This document shows, in pieces, positions 1 through 5,555 of a DNA stretch of 7,118 nucleotides (position 1 is the stretch's first letter; every line of letters begins with the position of its first letter). The notes beneath the pieces are model-generated. The model did not search any database. It saw only the letters and a program-made list of their open reading frames with translations, and was not told the origin of the DNA. The position numbers were made by a program, and so were the translations under genes. Where the stretch lies: assembly GCA_023489375.1 (NCBI GenBank), contig JAMDCX010000069.1:1-7118 (forward strand), given 5' to 3'. The DNA comes from Planctomycetota bacterium. Lineage in GTDB: Bacteria; Planctomycetota; Phycisphaerae; WQYP01.

Positions 1-39
1 AGAAAACTTCAAGTCGGCCCGCCTTGGCCAACTTACCAT
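1..39 (-). CDS. Possible 5' end of a gene running off the left edge (weak)
   Basis: An ATG at 39-37 on the minus strand opens a frame of 13 codons that runs off the window edge (MVSWPRRADLKFS). A strong Shine-Dalgarno-like AAAGGAGG lies at 79-72 on the same strand, but it is about 33 nt from this ATG, which is too far for a normal start. A second minus-strand frame across 109-2 is also open and reads a plausible Lys/Gly-rich stretch including KDGKVFLGQNGKLAKAGRLE, but it has no ATG or GTG after its stop at 112-110. Either frame could be the true one, the region could be a decayed gene end, or neither may be coding. No family is recognised. Confidence 0.15.
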   Translation of the reverse strand, partial: MVSWPRRADLKFS

Positions 40-214
40 TCTGCCCCAGAAAAACCTTTCCGTCTTTTTCGCCTCCTTTCTCTAATATCCATGCTGACGG
101 CGAGCATGTTTACTGCGGCATTGTCCGTGAGAAAAACGCCAAATTGTTCTCAACAAGCCTCGGAAATCTTTCCGATTCATCAATACTGATTTAAGCATAG
201 ACCTTGCTTACAAG

Positions 215-239
215 CTTTACAAGTGTCAAAATTGTAAAG
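215..239. repeat. AT-rich 8-bp inverted repeat (possible operator or stem-loop)
   Basis: CTTTACAA at 215-222 is the exact reverse complement of TTGTAAAG at 232-239, with a 9-nt loop. A third related half-site, TTACAAG, precedes it at 208-214, directly repeated at 217-223. The spacing resembles a transcription-factor site, and a minus-strand TTGACA lies inside it (229-224), but no good -10 element follows. The function is unknown. Confidence 0.3.
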
Positions 240-589
240 ATGACTTCCGTTTTAGGATCATATATTCGCAATAATATAGCATAAATGCCATTAGTTATTT
301 CCCGCTTTGGTTATCGGACGGACAAGTACACGAATTTCTATTTTCGCTTTATTACCACACCAGGACTTAAGCCAATGAATACTATGGCCGAACAAGTCTT
401 GCGCTTTGTGGTGCGGGGCTACCACGTTATGCAGAAAACACGCAGTGAGCGTATGCAATAGTGGTGCGAACGTATCTGAACCGCCACGGCTATGTGCACA
501 CAAAAATAACGCAGCGTCTTTACTTCCTGCATCAGACCGTAGTAATCACTTCGCCGGACAGCCTATACCTTCACAGCTGCCATTCAGAT

Positions 590-637
590 CCGTGAACGGT
601 TACAACACCTACAATAAAACTGGGTAACCGTTCACGG
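590..637. repeat. Perfect 14-bp inverted repeat pair, CCGTGAACGGTTAC / GTAACCGTTCACGG
   Basis: CCGTGAACGGTTAC at 590-603 is the exact reverse complement of GTAACCGTTCACGG at 624-637, separated by 20 bp. Each arm contains its own small dyad (CCGT, two bases, ACGG). The same 14-mer, or 13 bases of it, occurs again at 6751-6764 and 6806-6819. A degenerate relative at 734-754 (GTGAACGGCTAC followed by AAAACTGGG) also shares the AAAACTGGG that lies between the two arms here. Recurrence in spacers only suggests a dispersed repeat family or a protein-binding site. Confidence 0.8.
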
Positions 638-680
638 TCATGTCGATGGGCCAGAATGACTGCGGTTTTGACATAGCCCA

Positions 681-720
681 AAGGGTGGGAACCCCTTGTG
701 GTGCGGGCTTCCAGCCTGCC
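681..720. repeat. REP-like palindromic hairpin element
   Basis: Two adjacent hairpins are visible. AAGGG at 681-685 pairs with CCCTT at 693-697. GCGGGCT at 703-709 pairs with AGCCTGC at 713-719 (six Watson-Crick pairs and one G-T) around a 3-nt loop. From memory, GC-rich palindromes of the form GCGGGCTTCCAGCC are scattered through intergenic DNA of planctomycetes and verrucomicrobia and give rise to spurious ORFs. Membership in that family is an inference here. Confidence 0.5.
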
Positions 721-733
721 CAATCGTCCCTTT

Positions 734-754
734 GTGAACGGCTACAAAACTGGG
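734..754 (+). repeat. Degenerate copy of the GTGAACGGTTAC repeat
   Basis: GTGAACGGCTACAA at 734-747 differs from the arm at 592-605 by one base (C for T). It runs directly into AAAACTGGG, which in the first copy occurs 11 bp further on (616-624). This looks like the same element with an internal deletion or insertion, supporting a repeat of more than 20 bp rather than an isolated 14-mer. Confidence 0.5.
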
Positions 755-849
755 CGTACAATATTGGGTTATCCCGGCGTCTTAGCTGCTTTGTGCTCCG
801 GTATGCGGGACAAACCGCCAACCCTGATGAAAACGACGCACCAAATACC

Positions 850-879
850 GGGGGGGCGGCCATATTTTGGGGGCGGGGG
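850..879 (+). other. G-run cluster, possible G-quadruplex
   Basis: Runs of 7 G (850-856), 5 G (869-873) and 5 G (875-879) lie within 30 bases. Splitting the 7-G run gives four GGG tracts with loops of about 1, 12 and 1-3 nt, so folding is possible but includes one long loop. The tract lies about 150 bp upstream of the strong promoter. Confidence 0.3.
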
Positions 880-947
880 CGAGATTTCCAGTGTTAATGC
901 GCGGGCCATGGCCACGCGGTTAAAAGGGGATTTGGCGGGACAGGGCT

Positions 948-1100
948 ATGATAATAATGGGGGAGGATAAAGAATTGACAAAAAATATGGCCACACCCGT
1001 ACCGGGAAATTTAATGATTTTCTTTGACACCCTGCCCCAGTGGTCTATAATCAGCACCCGCCGTGGCAGGAAGGTTCCATTTTGGTCCGCGGCGAAGTAA
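948..1100 (+). CDS. Possible small ORF of up to 50 codons (weak)
   Basis: An open frame runs from ATG 948 to the TAA at 1098-1100. GGAGG at 962-966 is well spaced (8 nt) for an internal TTG start at 975, which would give 41 residues beginning MTKNMATPVPGNLMIFFD. It also reads straight through the consensus promoter at 1024-1051. Since promoter hexamers are not expected inside a conserved small protein, I judge it more likely a chance frame. No family is recognised. Confidence 0.12.
   Translation: MIIMGEDKELTKNMATPVPGNLMIFFDTLPQWSIISTRRGRKVPFWSAAK
1024..1051 (+). promoter_or_regulatory. Consensus sigma70-type promoter for the HEAT-repeat gene
   Basis: TTGACA at 1024-1029 and TATAAT at 1046-1051 match both sigma70 consensus hexamers exactly, with a 16-bp spacer. 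Transcription would start near 1058, leaving an untranslated leader of about 210 nt before the ATG at 1269. No other gene start follows closely, so the target is the HEAT-repeat gene or a small RNA within the leader. Confidence 0.65.
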
Positions 1101-1268
1101 CCGGCGCAATAGCGCTGTGCGACTGAAGTCAGCGGGTAATTCCGTTATAACTGCGGGTCGCGTGGTTCTATTCAGCCGAGGTTACGGGGAAAATTGTCTT
1201 TATGGAGCGGGTAATGCCGACTCTATACATAATATCTGTGAGACATTGGAATATCTTTCGGAGGCTTT
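1058..1268 (+). promoter_or_regulatory. Long 5' leader of unknown function
   Basis: This is the stretch between the predicted transcription start and the start codon. It contains a small hairpin (1102-1107 with 1112-1117, loop AATA) and a direct repeat AGCGGGTAATnCCG at 1131-1144 and 1206-1219. I compared it by eye with the conserved cores of the FMN, TPP, cobalamin, SAM, glycine and c-di-GMP riboswitches and saw no match. It could be an unstructured leader, an undescribed cis-element, or host a small RNA. Confidence 0.3.
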
Positions 1269-3590
1269 ATGCTTAACGTGCGGTTAATCCAGATGGCGAA
1301 ACAAGATTGGCAAAATAGCGCGGGCTATTGCAACAGCGCTAAGCAAAAATGTTCTGGCGATGCGGTCACGGCGGCGGGACGCGGGCTGCGACGGATGGCC
1401 ATGGCCATAACGCTGGCGGCGGCGTTGGCGACCGGGATATTTTCCATGCCCGCGGCCCGGGCACTACAGCCCACAGCCGCGGTATTGGCGGCCCGGCCCA
1501 CCGCCCAGATGATCCGGAATGCCGATCTATTTTTACACTATTCACTGTTAGGCAAAGAAAAACTCGCCAATGATTGCGGGAAGGCTTTTTTACTGGCGCA
1601 TCCTTCTCCCGTCGTGGCGCTGCGGGCTTTTGATGCCGCCGCCAATGGGCGCGATGTATCGGAAATTCTCATCGGCAATCAACAGAATAAACCGCTTAAA
1701 AAGGTTTCCGCGACCATTGCCGCGCTGTTGCGGAAAGGCCATCTGGCATTGGCACGCAATCCCAACCGCATTCTCAAGGCCATCAAGGTTATGGTCGATA
1801 GCCCGCGGGCCTTTGTGGTTTCCCGCCAGCGGCTGTATGCCGCCGGTGAATTTGCCGTGCCGTTTTTCATCCAGTATTTGAACAGTCCTTCTCATGCCAG
1901 TTACGGTCCCCCGATCGTGCAGATGATGAGCAGCCTGGGAAAATCATTGCTGAATCCATTGGTTGTACAGCTCGCGACACCATCGACTCCGGAAAAAATT
2001 CAAATTGTCCAGGTGCTCGGCAATATCGGTTATCCGCAGGCGTTTCCATATCTGGCCGAAATTGCGACGGCTAAACATACACCCCCTGATTTGCGAAAGG
2101 CGGCCCAAACCGCGATGGCGAAAATTGATCCAACGGGTCATTTTGCGCACCTGACCGCCGCGGAACTTTATTTGTGGCTGGCCGAGGCCTATTACCATAA
2201 TGAGCCATCGGTATCCGCCAACCATCCCAATGAGTCCACCAATCCGGTGTGGTATTACGATCAAGGCCTCAACGATGTCGTGGGCGTGCCGGTACCCACA
2301 CCCATCTGGAAAGATATTCAAACCATGCGCGCCTGTGAGGCGGTATTGCGGCTTGATCATAATAATGCCGCTGCCATCAGCCTCTGGCTGGCCGCCGACC
2401 TGCGGTGTGAAGTTGATTTGCCCGCCGGAGCCAAAGACCCGATCCTGAAGCCCGGCATGCCCAACGCCCACTTCTACGCTGTTGCGGCCGGACCGCGCTA
2501 TCTCAACCCGGTACTGAATCTGGCGTTACAGGAGGATAATAGTCCGCTGGTGCTCGAAACCCTCAAGGCGTTACAACAGACCGGCACCATGGACGGGTTG
2601 GTTGGCACGGGGAAAAATATAACGCCGCTGATTCAAGCTCTGGCCTATCCTGATCCCGCCGTTCGGTTTCAAGCCGCCAGTGCCCTGGCCCAGGCTAATC
2701 CGGCGAAAATGTTTGCCGGGTCAGACAAAGTCATTCCAACCCTGGCACAAGCCATTGCGCAATCTTCCAAGCCTGTGGCGCTGCTGGTGGATGCCCATGT
2801 GCAAATCCGCAATGAAATGAAAGCCCGGCTGCGGGCCCAATATCATATTATTACCGCGCCAACGGTGGCCGTGGCGGTTACCCGATCCATGGAGGTGCCG
2901 TATATTGAGTTGGTGATACTGCCCGGAGACCGGGCTGTTGCGCAATACCAGCAGTATGCGGCAACCGATTATCGTCTGCGGTACACACCAATTCTGGTAA
3001 TGGGCCCGGCTGCAGAACTGCCTAAACTGCACGCGGAATATGTCAATGATCCAACCATTGCCGAAATCCCCACCGGAGCCACCGCTGATTCCATTGCGCA
3101 GGCGTACCATGATATTATGACGCGTCTGGGCAGCCGTAATATCGGAGCGCAGCAATCGGTGGAATTCGCTCTCCGCGCCGCCCATGAATTAAAACTTCTG
3201 GCCATGAATCATGCCTGTGTCTACGACGTCAACCAAGCCATACCCGCCTTGCGTCTGGCGCTGCGCACCGCCTCCAATGAAAAGGTTCGCGTAGCAGTGG
3301 CCCGGACTTTGGGACAAATTCGTAATCCGGAAGCGCAAAAGATTTTAGCCCGCGCAGCGCTCAACAGTGCTTCGAATCCGGAGCCGGTTAGCTACGCACT
3401 TTTTATGAGCCTGGCGCAAAGTGCCCGCAATCTGGGTAATGACCTCAGCTCGGCGGATATTGATACCCTCATCCACGAAGTGTTTCACACGACCAACGCC
3501 AAGGTTCGCTCCGCGGCCGCGGAAACACTCGGGGCTCTGAATGTGCCCAGCAATCAGGCCTCCAAGTTGATCCTGCGGCAGGCGCGCTGA
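1269..3590 (+). CDS. Exported HEAT-repeat protein with an embedded degenerate receiver-like domain
   Basis: A 773-residue protein of unknown function. GGAGG at 1260-1264, 4 nt before ATG 1269, supports this start. It gives an unusually long N-region of about 42 residues before a hydrophobic stretch (about 45-60) and a likely cleavage site after Ala-Arg-Ala (63-65), so export is expected. ATG 1395 (Met43) would give a classical signal peptide but lacks a good ribosome site. HEAT-like helical pairs are visible around 240-285, 450-500, 655-700 and 735-770. Residues 296-380 (AELYLWLAEAYY ... AAAISLWLAADLR) look TPR-like. Residues 501-615 follow the alpha/beta pattern of a CheY receiver (LLVDAH, then ELVILPG, then TPILVMG), but the phospho-acceptor Asp is Pro552 and the conserved Lys is absent, so it cannot work as a normal phosphorylated receiver. 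From memory, planctomycetes encode similar HEAT proteins. The likely role is protein-protein scaffolding. It converges on the next gene with a 19-bp gap. Confidence 0.9.
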   Translation: MLNVRLIQMAKQDWQNSAGYCNSAKQKCSGDAVTAAGRGLRRMAMAITLAAALATGIFSMPAARALQPTAAVLAARPTAQMIRNADLFLHYSLLGKEKLANDCGKAFLLAHPSPVVALRAFDAAANGRDVSEILIGNQQNKPLKKVSATIAALLRKGHLALARNPNRILKAIKVMVDSPRAFVVSRQRLYAAGEFAVPFFIQYLNSPSHASYGPPIVQMMSSLGKSLLNPLVVQLATPSTPEKIQIVQVLGNIGYPQAFPYLAEIATAKHTPPDLRKAAQTAMAKIDPTGHFAHLTAAELYLWLAEAYYHNEPSVSANHPNESTNPVWYYDQGLNDVVGVPVPTPIWKDIQTMRACEAVLRLDHNNAAAISLWLAADLRCEVDLPAGAKDPILKPGMPNAHFYAVAAGPRYLNPVLNLALQEDNSPLVLETLKALQQTGTMDGLVGTGKNITPLIQALAYPDPAVRFQAASALAQANPAKMFAGSDKVIPTLAQAIAQSSKPVALLVDAHVQIRNEMKARLRAQYHIITAPTVAVAVTRSMEVPYIELVILPGDRAVAQYQQYAATDYRLRYTPILVMGPAAELPKLHAEYVNDPTIAEIPTGATADSIAQAYHDIMTRLGSRNIGAQQSVEFALRAAHELKLLAMNHACVYDVNQAIPALRLALRTASNEKVRVAVARTLGQIRNPEAQKILARAALNSASNPEPVSYALFMSLAQSARNLGNDLSSADIDTLIHEVFHTTNAKVRSAAAETLGALNVPSNQASKLILRQAR

Positions 3591-3609
3591 TGCCCATGGC
3601 ATAAAACCG

Positions 3610-4497
3610 CTAATAGGAAACCGTCATGAAAAGCGGCACCGCATTGGGATTGTAATGCGACGGACCTTGCAACAGCGCCTGCACGCTTGCCGGCGCGATG
3701 ACAATGACTTTGTTGCCCACCTGACTGATCGTGGCCTTCCCACCATGGTTGGCCCAAATCTTCGGTTCCACGTGATTGGTTATAATTTGAATAATATTGG
3801 TCTGCGGATGTATTTTATTTCCCCGTCCGGGCGCTGAATTCACATCTGAAGCATCTTTGGGCGTCTGTGGAACGGAGGTTATATTGTTTTTTCCGCGGTG
3901 AAAGGAATTAGGATTAACGTAACGCGGGATATTGGCAATCAAATCCGGCAACCAATAGGTACGCATAATCAGGTGTTGATTATCGGCGGCCTGAGTATTG
4001 ACGAAAATCACATTCTGGTCCGCGGAAATCACCATTCGAACACGCGGTGCGAACGCCTTAAGTGCCGCCACAAGATCCAATTTATAGCCTTGGCCGGGCA
4101 GGCGCAATGTCAGCCGACGGGAAGCCTGCATGCCCGCCTGCGTCATGGCCGCCCAGCCGGCGGCTACATTCGTATTGGTAAGAACACTGAATTCGTTGAG
4201 AATTTCCGCCAGGGTTTGCTGATGAAACACTAATTTCGGCAAACGATGCCGCAGCAGAGAAGGATCATTGAGTACAAAAATAACCTGCCCGATTTGCGCC
4301 GGTCGAAAATTTTTGTCTTTCGGAGGTGTCGTCCGGCGCTTGACCGTCGTCGCGGTAACACCGGATGAACTGTCCGCAGGCGTTTTTGTGCACGGTACAG
4401 ACGCTGTCGCGGCAACTTTGGCGCAGACACTATTGGTTGCCATGCCAACCATGACCAAAATCGCAACATTGCAACATATTATTCTTCTACGAACCAT
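3610..4497 (-). CDS. Exported STN/secretin-N-like protein, paralogue of the gene at 4683-5468
   Basis: A 295-residue protein. The N-terminus has three Arg, a hydrophobic core (about 7-22) and a likely cleavage site after Val-Cys-Ala (24-26). A basic, Thr/Pro-rich linker (about 40-62) follows. The core at about 78-168 has the beta-alpha-beta pattern of secretin N/STN domains (LPKLVFHQQTLAEILNEFSV, TLRLP, DQNV at 160-163). It continues as HL..R.Y...DL....P (175-191), a divergent linker rich in Asn and charged residues (about 197-232), and a C-terminal module with VEPKIW (243-248) and GG (252-253). The same motifs occur in order in the upstream paralogue. No secretin beta-barrel domain is present, so it does not form an outer-membrane channel by itself. 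A weak Shine-Dalgarno sequence (AGGG, 4509-4506) lies 8 nt before the ATG. The 185-bp gap to the upstream gene shows no clear promoter or terminator, so co-transcription is possible. Confidence 0.9.
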   Translation of the reverse strand: MVRRRIICCNVAILVMVGMATNSVCAKVAATASVPCTKTPADSSSGVTATTVKRRTTPPKDKNFRPAQIGQVIFVLNDPSLLRHRLPKLVFHQQTLAEILNEFSVLTNTNVAAGWAAMTQAGMQASRRLTLRLPGQGYKLDLVAALKAFAPRVRMVISADQNVIFVNTQAADNQHLIMRTYWLPDLIANIPRYVNPNSFHRGKNNITSVPQTPKDASDVNSAPGRGNKIHPQTNIIQIITNHVEPKIWANHGGKATISQVGNKVIVIAPASVQALLQGPSHYNPNAVPLFMTVSY

Positions 4498-4682
4498 CTA
4501 ACCATCCCTGCACTACGCCGGATACTCCATTCCGTTTGCACGCAACATGAACTACAAACATTACCCTTGCCACATTAACCATACGACCACGGGTTGCCGC
4601 CACGTTTCGACGTAGATGCTTTGGAGTTCCCGCCGCCAGGCACATCAAGGACCTAATTCAAAGTCCCTACCGCATGAACCAA

Positions 4683-5468
4683 TTATCTGCCGCCGATCAT
4701 CTGCTGAATGTATACCGGAGCGCTGACCACAAGCTGTCTATTAAAATAAATGATGGTCGCGGGACCGCCGTTGGCCGTCCAGATATTAGGTTGGACCGTG
4801 CCTTCAATCATGGATACCAGAGACTGAGCGCGCTGGGCGGTAGTAGGCGTGGTAGTATTGCCCATACCGGTTCCGCTGCCACTTCCGCTGAACAGATTGG
4901 AACTGTTGGAGCTGATGGCGCCTCCGGAGCTGCCGCTGCTGATCTGCACACCGCTGTTGCTGCTCTGATTCTGCAGGTTAAAGGCCGGTGCGGTGAAGTT
5001 GGGAACGGTCATCACCAGATCTCCGACCGGGTAGATACGCGTCACCAGATGCGTGTTGGCTTCCTGACGGGTGGTGATGGTCAGCACATTCTGGTCGACG
5101 TAATCCACCAGGGTGGCGCCCGGTGAAGCCTCCTGCAACATGACCGCCAGAATTTTCCGCATGGTCACATCCCGCAGATGCAGTGTAATGGGGGTGATAT
5201 TGGAAATACCCGCCGCCTGCAGCGCATTCCAGTTTATAAAGATATTCGCGCCGGTCATATTACGCAGGTATTGCACCGCATCGCGCAGTGGTACATCATG
5301 CATGACGGTATTGGGTAATACCGTATCCATCAGAGCTGCAGTGGATATATATCCGCCGCCGGCCCATGCCGGGCCGGCCAGAGAACATACCGCCGCCACT
5401 GCCGCCATGGCGGCAAGGGTAGTAGCGCTACCAACCATTCGTCGTATTTTTTTTGATAACATCATCAT
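4683..5468 (-). CDS. Exported STN/secretin-N-like protein with a Gly/Ser/Asn-rich linker
   Basis: A 261-residue protein. Residues 1-36 form a clear signal peptide (KKIRR, then an Ala-rich core, cleavage after Ala-Trp-Ala 34-36). The core at about 50-133 resembles the short N/STN domain of secretins and TonB-linked proteins (VMHDVPLRDAVQYLRNMTGA, TLHLRDV, DQNV at 125-128). Then come HL..RIY...DL....P (140-156), a low-complexity Ser/Gly/Asn linker (about 165-206), and a C-terminal module with VQPNIW (225-230), GG (234-235) and QLVVSAP. The pattern matches what I recall of a family expanded in planctomycetes and often labelled type II secretion protein D-like. The whole secretin pore domain is missing; the protein is far shorter than GspD/PilQ (usually over 600 residues). 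AAGGAG lies 4, 7 and 10 nt before three consecutive ATGs, so the start could be 5468, 5465 or 5462. A promoter overlaps the divergent ribD promoter region. Confidence 0.92.
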   Translation of the reverse strand: MMMLSKKIRRMVGSATTLAAMAAVAAVCSLAGPAWAGGGYISTAALMDTVLPNTVMHDVPLRDAVQYLRNMTGANIFINWNALQAAGISNITPITLHLRDVTMRKILAVMLQEASPGATLVDYVDQNVLTITTRQEANTHLVTRIYPVGDLVMTVPNFTAPAFNLQNQSSNSGVQISSGSSGGAISSNSSNLFSGSGSGTGMGNTTTPTTAQRAQSLVSMIEGTVQPNIWTANGGPATIIYFNRQLVVSAPVYIQQMIGGR

Positions 5469-5483
5469 AACGCTCCTTATAAT
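5453..5483 (+). promoter_or_regulatory. Candidate ribD promoter
   Basis: TTGATA at 5453-5458 (5 of 6 to consensus) and TATAAT at 5478-5483 (6 of 6) are separated by 19 bp, slightly long. Transcription would begin near 5490 and leave a leader of about 65 nt before ATG 5556. The -35 lies inside the start of the divergent gene and the -10 overlaps that gene's ribosome-binding site. A second TATAAT at 5531-5536 has no -35 partner and is less likely. Confidence 0.35.
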
Positions 5484-5500
5484 GGATCGTTCCTTACATT

Positions 5501-5530
5501 ATTATATTCCCCCGGATGGTACAAAGTAAA
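5501..5530 (-). promoter_or_regulatory. Candidate promoter for the STN-like gene at 4683-5468
   Basis: On the minus strand, TATAAT (5506-5501) is preceded by TTTACT (5530-5525, 4 of 6 to TTGACA) with an 18-bp spacer. Transcription would start near 5494, giving a leader of about 25 nt that contains the AAGGAG ribosome site. It lies face to face with the candidate ribD promoter. Confidence 0.4.
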
Positions 5531-5555
5531 TATAATGCCATCCATGGAGTCACGC

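Larger units (their letters stand above)
1..1023. other. Long intergenic region without a convincing gene
   Basis: No open frame here has both a credible ribosome-binding site and protein-like composition. The frames of 60-90 codons at 291-970 overlap one another on both strands and run through repeats, so I read them as chance. The left part (about 100-300) is AT-rich. The middle (590-760) is packed with inverted repeats and a REP-like hairpin. The right part (845-965) is G-rich. This looks like repeat-laden spacer DNA upstream of the promoter at 1024. Confidence 0.6.

Noticed and set aside
609..970. Overlapping 84-90-codon open frames on both strands
   Set aside because: They run through palindromic repeats and G-runs, lack ribosome sites, and give peptides (for example AGFQPA, AGWKPAP) that I recognise as typical spurious translations of REP-like repeats.
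1944..2471. 175-codon open frame opposite the HEAT-repeat gene
   Set aside because: It lies wholly antisense to a well-supported gene and has no recognisable domain; its composition reads as a shadow frame.
3591..3660. Bidirectional terminator between the convergent genes
   Set aside because: The 19-bp gap holds no stem followed by a T-run. The only nearby hairpin (CGCATT 3640-3645 with AATGCG 3654-3659) is short and lies inside the coding region.
4602..4613. Hairpin ACGT-TTCG-ACGT in the gap between the two STN-like genes
   Set aside because: The stem is only 4 bp and no T-run follows on either strand; it does not qualify as a terminator.
3610..5468. Type II/III secretion or type IV pilus secretin genes
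   Set aside because: Both proteins are under 300 residues and lack the secretin beta-barrel domain and its signature; only the N-domain-like part is present.
5469..5555. FMN riboswitch upstream of ribD
   Set aside because: The gap is only 87 bp, and none of the conserved FMN-element blocks (such as the GGGCAGGGTGAAATTCCC-type core) is present.
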